From contig CAJUMW010000006.1 of the NCBI GenBank assembly GCA_910587625.1, forward strand, positions 21,859 through 85,858: a DNA stretch of 64,000 nucleotides, written 5' to 3'. This DNA comes from an uncultured Christensenellaceae bacterium. GTDB lineage: Bacteria > Bacillota > Clostridia > Christensenellales > Borkfalkiaceae. Within the stretch, counting starts at the first letter, position 1; the number at the start of each line of letters is the position of its first letter. Positions 42,308 through 50,419 of this stretch are shown in pieces. Below the pieces are notes generated by a model that saw only the letters and a program-made list of their open reading frames with translations, did no database searches and was not told where the DNA came from. The translations under genes were made by a program, and so were the position numbers.

Positions 42308-45300
42308 TTTCGTCGTCCTCCCCGTTGTTTTTCCGCTGTTTTTGTACTATTTTGGCAATTTCGGCACATTTAACCGAAGCGGTTTTGCGCTCTTCAACGT
42401 CTTTGCCGAGAGTAACGCCGCAGCTTCCGCCCATTTTGCAGTACTCGCAGGCGCCGTCAATAGGCGACGGAGATATGTTTCCGCTCGTCATTTCCTTTAC
42501 GGCCGAGTTTGAAATAAGCCGCGAATACTCCAAAAAGTCGATAAAATCATCGCGCATAAGCGTATTTTCAAGCTGTTTGCCCTGATAGTTTGCGTTGACG
42601 TAGCTGCTTTTCGTCTTTGGCTGAACGTTTTTATCCGAAGCGCCAACCACTTCGTCGCTGCAATCCATAAAGCCCTGCAACCTGAAAACGCCGTCCGACT
42701 TATCGGAATACAGTACCGAAGCGGGGAAATAATAGGCGCCTACTGCGCGCTTGCCTTCCGATACCGCCAAAAGATATAGAGGAAGCTGCAGCTTTTTGCC
42801 CGAATAGTAGCTTGAAGCCGCCGCGTCGATACTGCCCGTCTTGTAATCGATAACTCTTACCATATCTCCGCTTTCATCCACACGGTCGATTCTGCCGTAA
42901 ACTTTTATCCCGTCGGAAAGGTTGATTTCCCCTGCGCGCTCGGCTTCCGAAAATACAAACGAAGAATTTTTCAGCTGTTGGTACATGCCGGAAGATATTT
43001 TTACCGCCTCGTCGACAAGCTCGTTGCAGACGTACTTTCCCCCGTCGGTGTCGGAAAGCGCGGAGTATGGCGGGCGGGAGAGCTTTTCGTTTGCAAGATT
43101 GCGCGCTTTTACTTCAAACGCGGATAAATCGTCAACATTCTCTACTTCCTTTGCCAAATCCTGCAACACGGCGTGGATAAAGTTGCCCGTATCGACGGCG
43201 CGCATTGCGCCCTCTTCCCTCTCTAAAACCTTTAAACCCTTGCTTATAAAACTCATATAAGGACAGGTAAAATAGCTTTCGAGCGTGGTGGGGGAAAGAC
43301 TGTTAAACTTGCCGAGATATAGCTCGTTGCCGCAGGATATACCCGACTTTTCGGGGGTTTCAAGCGCGCAGTCCGCCTCGCTTTTATAGCCGCTGTTTTG
43401 CAATACGGCATATATCGAAGAAGCAGAATTCGACTGCGGATACTTTCTCAAATGCCTTAAAGCCGTAAGCTTTTCACTGCAATAATACGGCACTGCGCGC
43501 GCATTTTGCGCTATTCTCGAAACGCTGACGGGCAAAAGCTCGCTACCGCCCAAAGTCGAAAATATTGCCTTTGCGTAAGAAATAATTTCGCTTACTCCGC
43601 TTTCGCTGCCGTCCGATGAATAACTTAAATATAATTTATTTCTGAATGCACAGATATTCAGCGCACAGATTTCCCTGTTTCTCGCGTTTACCTGCCGTAT
43701 TTTGGGGGAAATGTTTAAATTAACGCTTTCCAATGCGGCAATTTCTCTGTCGGTCAAAAGCGAGGTGTCGTCGCTTGAATTAGGCACATCCCCCGTCAGC
43801 CTTGCCGCAAACACAACGTTACTGCCCGTATTTGCCGTGCTTGTCAAATCCCCTACGAAAACCGCGTCGGACTTGGGCGGAATAAGCGAAATTTTCATAG
43901 CCGCAAAACCGCTTTTAAGTATCTTTATAAAATCCGAAACGGACATATCGTCCGCGGCTATACTTTCCGCCTCGGAAATCACCGCAAGCGCGCTTTCAAG
44001 CGCGCGGTGCGAAAATTCCGCCGCGCAAGGGCGCTGGTTTTTATACTTTTTTTCCGCCTTTTCGAGCGTTTGCTTTACCTCGAAATGCTCTAAAAGCGAG
44101 CGTAGACCCATACATATGGCGCGGTTTCCGCCCTTTACCGTCAAAAATTCAAGTCCCTTTAAAAACAGCGCGCGCACTCTTTCCACGCGCTCGAAATCAA
44201 ATCCCGACTTTTCGAGGTTTTCACTGTTCGGCGCGCGCTTAATGCCGCCGCGGTAAGTAGCGTACTTTAAAGCGTAATTTCTGTACTCGTCCTTGTCCGC
44301 TCTTTCGGCAGGGAAATAGGGGGAAGCTATAACCCCGTCGACGTCGGCAAACCTGCAGCCCGAAGCAATGCAAAGCAGATAATTAATTATAAAAGTGCAC
44401 AGCGCGTGGTCCGAAAGCGGAAGCTGCATGTCCGCGTAATAGGGAATTTTAAAGCGCGAAAACACGCGCGCAAGCACGCGCTCGCTGTTATTCAAGTCGG
44501 GCAACATTACCGAAATTTTAGCGTAGCGCTCCCCCTCCATAACGTGCTTTTTAATGCTTGCCGCAATAAATTCAAGCTCCTCTTCCCCGTCGGTTGCCTC
44601 GTATATTCCAACGTTAGCCGTGGCATATTTTGGGGTATAGAAGCTTTCGGGGTTAAAAATACCCTTTCTCAACGCTTCCGCCTCGGCATTGGACGATACG
44701 TTAAACTGCGCCCTTTCGACGCCGCCGAACTCAGCGGCGGCAGCGTGAAAAAACGCAGAAGCCTCGTTGACGTAGATATCCTCGGTGCCGCCTATAAACA
44801 GACCGTGAACGTTTGCCGCTTTTGACATAACGGCTCGCACTATCTCTTGCGAGGTACAGGTAAACGCCTGAAAACCGAGAAAAATTACCGTACTGCCTTT
44901 AAAACTTTCGTCGGCTTTAATTACGTCGGGCAATTTGCGCAGATATGCGTTTCTGTCCTGCATGCCGCTCTGTTGCAAGAACTTCGTATAAGCCTCGTAA
45001 ATGATAGCAAGGTCGTGCAACTTTCCGCCGAGGACGCCGCCGCGCTCAGCCGCAGCCGCCGCATCCTCAGCCGAAACCCTCGACGAGTACAGCAGCGCTA
45101 TAGTGTCATAAATCGTCTGCGCAGCTACCGAGGAGGATAATTTTTTAAATAAGTTTAACTTTGCACGATTTTCTTCTATAATTTTGCGCACAGCCATTGC
45201 CGAGCCCTGGCTCGACAAAACGTTGTCGCATTTCCCCGTTCTTGCTGTAAGAAACCTTGCAAACGTGTAAACCGACGTCAAAAACGAACCCTCGACGGCG

Positions 45301-45446
45301 GCGCAAACAGTTCGTTCGGCGGCAAGCGACAGCCTGTCCTCGCAAAAAATTATTGTGCGTAGGTTGTTTTTTTCGTTATGTTTTACAATTTCTTTAAGTT
45401 TTTCGAGCGCGGCGGACAACGCCGAACAATCGGTCAAGTAAATCAT
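42291..45446 (-). CDS. addB: ATP-dependent helicase/nuclease subunit AddB
   Basis: Start taken at MIYLTDCSALSAALEKL (1051 residues). It has an inactive-helicase-like body and a C-terminal nuclease domain with GRIDRVDESGDMVRVIDYKT. Cysteines for the [4Fe-4S] cluster are in SYFTCPYM and CEYCKMGGSC. The N-terminal P-loop GxxGSGKT known from B. subtilis AddB is absent. An extended -10 box lies 6 nt before this ATG, so the mRNA may be leaderless. Confidence 0.95.
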   Translation of the reverse strand: MIYLTDCSALSAALEKLKEIVKHNEKNNLRTIIFCEDRLSLAAERTVCAAVEGSFLTSVYTFARFLTARTGKCDNVLSSQGSAMAVRKIIEENRAKLNLFKKLSSSVAAQTIYDTIALLYSSRVSAEDAAAAAERGGVLGGKLHDLAIIYEAYTKFLQQSGMQDRNAYLRKLPDVIKADESFKGSTVIFLGFQAFTCTSQEIVRAVMSKAANVHGLFIGGTEDIYVNEASAFFHAAAAEFGGVERAQFNVSSNAEAEALRKGIFNPESFYTPKYATANVGIYEATDGEEELEFIAASIKKHVMEGERYAKISVMLPDLNNSERVLARVFSRFKIPYYADMQLPLSDHALCTFIINYLLCIASGCRFADVDGVIASPYFPAERADKDEYRNYALKYATYRGGIKRAPNSENLEKSGFDFERVERVRALFLKGLEFLTVKGGNRAICMGLRSLLEHFEVKQTLEKAEKKYKNQRPCAAEFSHRALESALAVISEAESIAADDMSVSDFIKILKSGFAAMKISLIPPKSDAVFVGDLTSTANTGSNVVFAARLTGDVPNSSDDTSLLTDREIAALESVNLNISPKIRQVNARNREICALNICAFRNKLYLSYSSDGSESGVSEIISYAKAIFSTLGGSELLPVSVSRIAQNARAVPYYCSEKLTALRHLRKYPQSNSASSIYAVLQNSGYKSEADCALETPEKSGISCGNELYLGKFNSLSPTTLESYFTCPYMSFISKGLKVLEREEGAMRAVDTGNFIHAVLQDLAKEVENVDDLSAFEVKARNLANEKLSRPPYSALSDTDGGKYVCNELVDEAVKISSGMYQQLKNSSFVFSEAERAGEINLSDGIKVYGRIDRVDESGDMVRVIDYKTGSIDAAASSYYSGKKLQLPLYLLAVSEGKRAVGAYYFPASVLYSDKSDGVFRLQGFMDCSDEVVGASDKNVQPKTKSSYVNANYQGKQLENTLMRDDFIDFLEYSRLISNSAVKEMTSGNISPSPIDGACEYCKMGGSCGVTLGKDVEERKTASVKCAEIAKIVQKQRKNNGEDDENATHF

Positions 45447-45452
45447 AGCTCC

Positions 45453-45458
45453 ATTATA
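45453..45458 (-). promoter_or_regulatory. extended -10 element of addAB
   Basis: TGC-TATAAT lies 6 nt before the addB ATG. The -35 region (TTAATT at 17 nt) is weak, but the TG extension can compensate. Confidence 0.45.
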
Positions 45459-45500
45459 GCACATTTCACGCACTAAATTAAGGATTTACGCTTAAAAGTT

Positions 45501-45529
45501 TTTACAATTTGAAAATTATATGCTATAAT
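45501..45529 (+). promoter_or_regulatory. promoter of the lipoprotein gene
   Basis: TTTACA (45501-45506), 17 nt, TATAAT (45524-45529). Confidence 0.7.
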
Positions 45530-45556
45530 AACTAAAAATAAAATTAAGGACTAAGT

Positions 45557-46657
45557 ATGAAAAAACGTTTTGGCGTTACGGTGCTTGCGCTCGGCGCGAG
45601 CGTTGCTATAATTTTATCGGGCTGCGGCGGCTGCGCGGGTTGCGGCACAACAGCAAAAAATATTGCTTCGCTTTCGTCAAATTGGTACGCAAATACCGCC
45701 TATAAAAAAATTCAGCCCACATTTACACAGGGCAACGAAGATTTTAAAAAGGAAGAAATTAAGTATACCGTAACCTTTGACAAGACTGCGGCAAAAAATA
45801 ACAGCTATTCCGTGAACTATTCCGACGGAACCTATATCACCGAGTTTTACGCCGCTGAATTCGACAGGGACAAGTACTGTGCAGAAGAGTTTAAGGACGC
45901 ATATCCCGACAACCTCGTAGCATATTATTATAAGACCTCGCTTAACATACCCGAGGTTACGTTTAAAGTCGGCAACGACGAAAAGAGCTTTGAAAACGAC
46001 AGCATTATTACGGAGTGCTGGTTTTTATCGGTAGAGGACGCCCTGCAGCCCATATACTCGAAAATTTCGGCTGATACCGTCAGCCCGGCGGCAAACCGCG
46101 TATCCTCTATTGACGAAGCTTATAATAAGATTAAATGCGAGTATGTGACGTATTACAGCTATCAACCGGGCGCGGCTTTGACCGAGGTTACTTGCGACGG
46201 ACAAACGACCAAGAACACTACCGACGGGCTTGGCAACACTGTAAACACCGTGTTCGACTTATCTTCTTTAAATATCGCCATACGCGCGACAAAGCTTACC
46301 GGGGATTTATCGCAGGTTATAACATTGCATACCCCCAATGCAGGATTACAGAACTTTACGCTTTCGGGCAGGTCGGGCGCTTTAAGCGAAGCCGATTTGA
46401 CGAAAATTGAGAATATTATGACTGAAAACGGGCTATATGTGGGGGGCAACGAGGACGATAAGTTGAATACGACCGCCGTCAGCATTACCTACGCGGGACA
46501 GCTTTCGGGCGTTTCGCAACAATATTGGTTTGCAGCAATCGACAATGCGCGCAACAACACGGGCCGTGCGACCATGCTTAAAATAGCGCAGCCACTGCCC
46601 TATTCTTTGGGTACTTTACACATAACTCTCGATGAAATAGTAAGCAAAATTTATTGA
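45557..46657 (+). CDS. secreted lipoprotein, unknown
   Basis: The 366-residue protein has a lipoprotein signal with LSGC (Cys23) followed by a short Gly/Cys run (CGGCAGCG). The mature part is soluble, with mixed charged and aromatic residues and no recognised domain. It is followed after 30 nt by a YwaF-like membrane protein, and the two share the terminator at 47431-47470. Confidence 0.65.
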   Translation: MKKRFGVTVLALGASVAIILSGCGGCAGCGTTAKNIASLSSNWYANTAYKKIQPTFTQGNEDFKKEEIKYTVTFDKTAAKNNSYSVNYSDGTYITEFYAAEFDRDKYCAEEFKDAYPDNLVAYYYKTSLNIPEVTFKVGNDEKSFENDSIITECWFLSVEDALQPIYSKISADTVSPAANRVSSIDEAYNKIKCEYVTYYSYQPGAALTEVTCDGQTTKNTTDGLGNTVNTVFDLSSLNIAIRATKLTGDLSQVITLHTPNAGLQNFTLSGRSGALSEADLTKIENIMTENGLYVGGNEDDKLNTTAVSITYAGQLSGVSQQYWFAAIDNARNNTGRATMLKIAQPLPYSLGTLHITLDEIVSKIY

Positions 46658-46687
46658 TAGACCGCTTGTTTTTACGAGGTAGATAAA

Positions 46688-47431
46688 ATGCGACACTTAC
46701 TGCAAATACACCCCAAACCTACCGAAGGCTACATCCCTCGGGTTTTCGGTTGGGAACACCTGACTTATCTTGCGATATTCTTTGTACTAGCAATAGGAAC
46801 GTTGATTTTAATTTACTATAAAGTTAAAAGCGAGCGCGACGTACAAATTACCGTTAAATGCACGGGAGCGTGTCTTTTAATTGCAATACTTGCAAACAGA
46901 ATTTCGCTTATTGAATATTACGGAACGCCTATGGGCATTATACCCAACACGGTTTGCGGTACGACAAGCCTTATATTTGCGCTATGTGCAATATTCTTAA
47001 AGCGCGACAGCCTGCTTTTGAATTTTGCCGTTTACGCAGGTTTCTGGGGCGGAATTATAGTTACATTTTATCCTAATTTTGTCGTACAGGACGCGTCGTT
47101 TATGTATCCTCCGACGATTACGGGAATACTGCACCACAGTTTATCGGCATACCTTGCGGTAGTTATGCTTATGACGGGCTTCTTTAAACCCAACCTCAAA
47201 AAATTCTACGTCTATCCAATAACGCTGTGCGTAATTATGACTTACGGTGTATTCCTTATGGACGCGCTGAAAATAGAAGAATCGATGTACATTTTCGCGC
47301 CCGTGGTGCCCGGCACTTTTTTGACCTGGTACGTTGTCGGACCCATGCTAATTTTAGGAAACCTCGGATTGGTTGCGCTGTACGAAAAAATAATTGTACC
47401 CCGACTCCGAAATAAAAACCAAGTTACATAA
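46688..47431 (+). CDS. YwaF/TMEM164-like integral membrane protein
   Basis: The 247-residue protein has seven likely membrane helices. The pattern of the family is visible: an N-terminal HLTYLAIFFVL helix, LPLHLC-type region replaced by IIPNTVCGTTSLIFALC, and a conserved GILHHSLSAYLAVV segment with two histidines. Function of the family in bacteria is not settled. GAGGT site present. Confidence 0.65.
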   Translation: MRHLLQIHPKPTEGYIPRVFGWEHLTYLAIFFVLAIGTLILIYYKVKSERDVQITVKCTGACLLIAILANRISLIEYYGTPMGIIPNTVCGTTSLIFALCAIFLKRDSLLLNFAVYAGFWGGIIVTFYPNFVVQDASFMYPPTITGILHHSLSAYLAVVMLMTGFFKPNLKKFYVYPITLCVIMTYGVFLMDALKIEESMYIFAPVVPGTFLTWYVVGPMLILGNLGLVALYEKIIVPRLRNKNQVT

Positions 47432-47470
47432 AATAACGCTCCGTGTTTTAAACACGGAGCGTTTGTTATT
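47431..47470. terminator. bidirectional terminator
   Basis: AACGCTCCGTGTTT and AAACACGGAGCGTT form a 14-bp stem with flanking A and T runs, serving both convergent genes. Confidence 0.9.
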
Positions 47471-47472
47471 TA

Positions 47473-48420
47473 CTATGAAACGACGTTTCTGGGATTTCCG
47501 TCTATGTACGCTTTTAAGTTGCCTGCAACTATATTTAAGAGCCTTACCCTTGTTTCGTGAGGAGTCCAGCCGATATGCGGAGTTATAAGGCAATTTTTCG
47601 CGCCGAACAGCGGATTGTTCCTTAACATAGGCTCTTCGGCTACGGTGTCAAGGCAAGCGCCTGCAATTGCGCCCGAATTGAGTGCGTCGGCAAGCGCCTG
47701 TTCGTCGACAAGTCCGCCGCGGGCAGTGTTTATTAAAACTGCGTCCCTCTTCATTAAAGCGAGAGTATCGCGGTTTATTAGCTTTGCCGTAACGGGAGTT
47801 AGCGGACAGTGCAGCGAAACAACGTCGCAAATTTTCAACATTTCTTCAAAAGTTACCTGTCTGTAAGGGCAGTTTTGGGGCGGCGTTCGGGTACAGATTA
47901 CCACGTTAGCGCCGAATGCTTCGGCAATGCGCGCAACGTACTTACCTATGTTGCCGTAGCCGTAAATGCCGAAAGTTTTGCCGTAAAACTCGCGCGTGGG
48001 ATAGGGAAAATAACAGAAAGTTTTACTGTTTATCCAGCCTCCCTCTTTAACCGAACCGACGTACTCGCTTATTTTGCCGTAGAGCGCAAGCAAAAGCGCA
48101 AATACGTGTTGTCCTACGGGGTGCGTGGAATAGTCGGGCGCGTTGCAGACGGTTATACCTCTTTTGCGGCAAGCCTCGATATCCACTACGTTATAGCCCG
48201 TTGCAAACGTGCCGACGTACTTTATGTCGGGGCAGGCTGAAAGCAGAGCTTCGTCGACTATTACTTTATTTACGATGAGTGCGTCGACGTCCTTGCAGAA
48301 CTCGAAAAGCTGACTTCTTTCAAGTTCTCCGAAATACCTTACGTCTCCAAGTTTTTCAAACTCGGAAAAATCCAAGTCGTCGGTAAAGCTTATCGCGCTT
48401 GTGTTAATTGCAATTTTCAA
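47473..48420 (-). CDS. D-isomer-specific 2-hydroxyacid dehydrogenase
   Basis: The 315-residue protein has the NAD-binding motif GIYGYGNIGKYVARIAEAFG and the catalytic region NTARGGLVDEQAL...ITPHIGWTPHE with the Arg/Glu/His triad. The substrate is unknown; glycerate, lactate or a keto acid are possible. The start codon is TTG, with GAGGAA at good distance, and the downstream sequence KIAINTSAI supports it. Confidence 0.9.
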   Translation of the reverse strand: MKIAINTSAISFTDDLDFSEFEKLGDVRYFGELERSQLFEFCKDVDALIVNKVIVDEALLSACPDIKYVGTFATGYNVVDIEACRKRGITVCNAPDYSTHPVGQHVFALLLALYGKISEYVGSVKEGGWINSKTFCYFPYPTREFYGKTFGIYGYGNIGKYVARIAEAFGANVVICTRTPPQNCPYRQVTFEEMLKICDVVSLHCPLTPVTAKLINRDTLALMKRDAVLINTARGGLVDEQALADALNSGAIAGACLDTVAEEPMLRNNPLFGAKNCLITPHIGWTPHETRVRLLNIVAGNLKAYIDGNPRNVVS

Positions 48421-48448
48421 AAATTCTTCCTCTTATACCTTTTTGTAT

Positions 48449-48477
48449 ATTATAACAAAAAACGCGTATGTTGGCAA
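48449..48477 (-). promoter_or_regulatory. promoter of the 2-hydroxyacid dehydrogenase gene
   Basis: TTGCCA (48472-48477), 17 nt, TATAAT (48449-48454). Confidence 0.8.
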
Positions 48478-48515
48478 TAATTTTTTAACTGTGTTTGAAA
48501 ATTGCAGGTCTGTTA

Positions 48516-49049
48516 TTACTTTTTATTTTGAAAGTTTTTAATAATTTCATATATTGCCGAGCGGTACTCAACCTCGGTTGTAGCCGAAGTGAAACAGAGC
48601 GGCGGATAAATTACGCACCACCAGTTATCTCCCGTGCCCGAACCCAGCTCGATTATAAGCGCGTCATAAACCCCGCTTTCAAGCGTCAGGTCGCCGTAGA
48701 CTCGGGTGGGGAATTCCTCTGCGCGGATTTGCGCGCGAGAAGTGTACGAAAAACCCTTTGCTTTAAGCGTTGCGTCGCAAACCTCTTCTATTTCGGGCAA
48801 AATTTGGCTCATTTTCTCTATTGCCGCCTGTTTTGTAACGCACTCTGCAACATAGGGAGTGATAAATTTAACAACTTCGTCCTTGACGGCGTACTTTACG
48901 CTTTGGTCGATTTGCTCGTTCGAGTTTGCCCTGACGTGTATACGGAGATAGTCTGTTTCCGCCGCCGCGTATGTTTTTTGGTAACTTGCGATTAATATTC
49001 CGCATACAATGAGAGTGATAAGCGTTGCCGCCGCAATAAATTTTTTCAT
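48516..49049 (-). CDS. spoIIR: stage II sporulation protein R
   Basis: The 177-residue protein has an N-terminal export helix and the SpoIIR features LRIHVRANSNEQIDQSVKYA and NWWCVIYPPLCF. SpoIIR is made in the forespore under sigma-F and signals across the septum to activate SpoIIGA and pro-sigma-E. A GTATA box about 15 nt from GTCGATAAA upstream of the gene is weakly sigma-F-like. It marks the organism as a likely endospore former. Confidence 0.9.
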   Translation of the reverse strand: MKKFIAAATLITLIVCGILIASYQKTYAAAETDYLRIHVRANSNEQIDQSVKYAVKDEVVKFITPYVAECVTKQAAIEKMSQILPEIEEVCDATLKAKGFSYTSRAQIRAEEFPTRVYGDLTLESGVYDALIIELGSGTGDNWWCVIYPPLCFTSATTEVEYRSAIYEIIKNFQNKK

Positions 49050-49157
49050 AGTTTACACCTTTAAAATTGATTTCAAACCATTTATCGACAATGAATTAAT
49101 AATTTATACTCTCATTCAAAAAATTTTTGAAAATTTGTAAAATGCCTTTAAAAACGC

Positions 49158-49186
49158 TTGATTTTTATAATTATATTTGGTATATT
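49158..49186 (+). promoter_or_regulatory. promoter of the tRNA cluster
   Basis: TTGATT (49158-49163), 17 nt, TATATT (49181-49186), 12 nt before tRNA-Val. Confidence 0.75.
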
Positions 49187-49198
49187 AATTAAGCGTTT

Positions 49199-49274
49199 GG
49201 GAGCTTAGCTCAGTTGGGAGAGCAACTGCCCTACAAGCAGTGGGTCACAGGTTCGAGCCCTGTAGCTCCCACCA
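49199..49274 (+). tRNA. tRNA-Val (UAC)
   Basis: A full cloverleaf is visible: acceptor GGGAGCT/AGCTCCC, D arm GCTC...GAGC, anticodon stem ACTGC/GCAGT, T arm ACAGG-TTCGAGC-CCTGT and an encoded CCA. The anticodon loop reads CCTACAA, giving anticodon TAC. Position 33, almost always T, is C here. Confidence 0.93.
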
Positions 49275-49298
49275 ACAAAAGAATAGTGCGGCGTATAT

Positions 49299-49373
49299 GC
49301 GGGAGTGGCTCAGTGGTAGAGCGTCACCTTGCCAAGGTGAATGTCGCGGGTTCGAATCTCGTCTCCCGCTCCA
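49299..49373 (+). tRNA. tRNA-Gly (GCC)
   Basis: Acceptor GCGGGAG/CTCCCGC, anticodon arm TCACC-TTGCCAA-GGTGA with anticodon GCC, T arm GCGGG-TTCGAAT-CTCGT with one weak pair, discriminator T and encoded CCA. Confidence 0.95.
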
Positions 49374-49397
49374 CCAAGCCGCACTATTTTTTTATAA

Positions 49398-49472
49398 GGC
49401 GTCATAGCCAAGTGGTAAGGCAAGGGTCTGCAAAACCCTCATTCCCCAGTTCAAATCTGGGTGGCGCCTCCA
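49398..49472 (+). tRNA. tRNA-Cys (GCA)
   Basis: Acceptor GGCGTCA/TGGCGCC, anticodon loop TCTGCAAAA region with anticodon GCA, T arm CCCAG-TTCAAAT-CTGGG and encoded CCA. Its 3' end is repeated 150 bp downstream. Confidence 0.95.
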
Positions 49473-49476
49473 AAGA

Positions 49477-49505
49477 ACAACCACCCGTTCGGGGTGGTTG
49501 TTTCC
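49477..49505 (+). terminator. terminator of the tRNA cluster
   Basis: ACAACCACCC-GTTCG-GGGTGGTTGT followed by TTCCG; a short T run only. Confidence 0.7.
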
Positions 49506-49543
49506 GTTTATGCGCACACCCATTACCACCGAAATAACGTGAC

Positions 49544-49575
49544 GCGATTGATTTTGAACACAAAATTACAATCGC
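49544..49575. repeat. inverted repeat between the tRNA-Cys 3' end copies
   Basis: GCGATTG (49544-49550) and CAATCGC (49569-49575) flank an inner TTTTG/CAAAA pair. It lies in the 127-bp spacer between the two copies of the tRNA-Cys 3' end. Confidence 0.45.
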
Positions 49576-49601
49576 TATTCCGTCGCGGTTTCCGCTCCTT
49601 A

Positions 49602-49624
49602 CAAATCCGGGTGGCGCCTCCAAA
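49602..49624 (+). repeat. duplicate of the tRNA-Cys 3' end (att-like)
   Basis: Twenty-two of 23 bases match the tRNA-Cys 3' end at 49452-49474, including GGGTGGCGCCTCCAAA. Such copies arise when an element integrates into a tRNA gene and restores it. Only 127 bp lie between the copies, so any element would have been lost or lies to the right. Confidence 0.7.
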
Positions 49625-49625
49625 A

Positions 49626-49656
49626 AAATCCTTGTCATAAGACAAGGATTTTTTTA
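49626..49656. terminator. bidirectional terminator
   Basis: AAATCCTTGTC-ATAA-GACAAGGATTT followed by TTTTT. On the minus strand it ends the three-gene ATPase operon. Confidence 0.85.
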
Positions 49657-49661
49657 TTTAA

Positions 49662-50411
49662 CTATCCCCACACTATTTTTCGGACTTGGTTGAAATCATA
49701 GGTGGAAATACTTTTTAAAAGAAACACCATATACTCGTATAGCTGCAACTGCTTTCTGTCGTGCGTGTCGCGCACGCCTTCAAGCATAAGTTCCGCCCTG
49801 TTTATCGCGCCGCGGTGCCCAAGCTTTTTGTCCGACTCTATCATTTTGTTTATTCTGCCGTAAAGCTCGTTATAAAATTCTCCGTCGCGCCACAAGCTTC
49901 GCGACGGTTCCTCGTCGGCTTGTATGGGCTTCGACTTTTCTTCGATAAAAAATTTTAATATTCCCACAAGGTTTTCCGCCTCTTGAGAATATATTTCCCG
50001 ATTTATTTTATCGCTGTCTTCAGATTGACCCGTCTTTTCAAATTGTTCAAGCTTTTTTAAACATTCTTCAATGTCGTCCATAGCGTCGTCCATGTCGAAA
50101 TCTTCGTCAAGCTCGTCGTCATCTCCGTCAAAGGCAAACAAATGGGTATCGTCGAGCTCGTCGTCGTCATCGAAATCACGTCGGGAGTGCAGTCCCCTGT
50201 AATTTTTTATATGTCCGCCATATTTTTTATTTTCGTCGGGCTGAACGCAGACGTAGGTAAGTCCGCCGTGCAGTTGCAGTTTACCCTCGTTTAAAAGCTC
50301 GTCGACGACGGTTTTAATTTCCCTATAGCTTGCGGAGAACCTTTCCTGCAAAGCGGCAATTTCAAAGCCGCCGCAAGTTTCCATATAGCATTTTATACGT
50401 TGTCTATCCAT
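49662..50411 (-). CDS. acidic winged-helix protein, third gene of the TraG-like ATPase operon
   Basis: The 249-residue protein starts with a likely winged helix (about 8-55: ALQERFSASYREIKTVVDEL...GKLQLHGGLTYV), whose layout resembles the gamma domain of FtsK. A strongly acidic stretch (79-115, mostly Asp and Glu) and a helical C-terminal domain follow. It lies 8 nt after the ATPase gene. A DNA-binding or adaptor role for the ATPase is inferred; no family is recognised. Confidence 0.6.
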   Translation of the reverse strand: MDRQRIKCYMETCGGFEIAALQERFSASYREIKTVVDELLNEGKLQLHGGLTYVCVQPDENKKYGGHIKNYRGLHSRRDFDDDDELDDTHLFAFDGDDDELDEDFDMDDAMDDIEECLKKLEQFEKTGQSEDSDKINREIYSQEAENLVGILKFFIEEKSKPIQADEEPSRSLWRDGEFYNELYGRINKMIESDKKLGHRGAINRAELMLEGVRDTHDRKQLQLYEYMVFLLKSISTYDFNQVRKIVWG

Positions 50412-50419
50412 AATACCTC

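Noticed and set aside
49601..49624. A fourth tRNA gene
   Set aside because: Only the 3' end of tRNA-Cys is present; no acceptor 5' half, D arm or anticodon arm can be formed.
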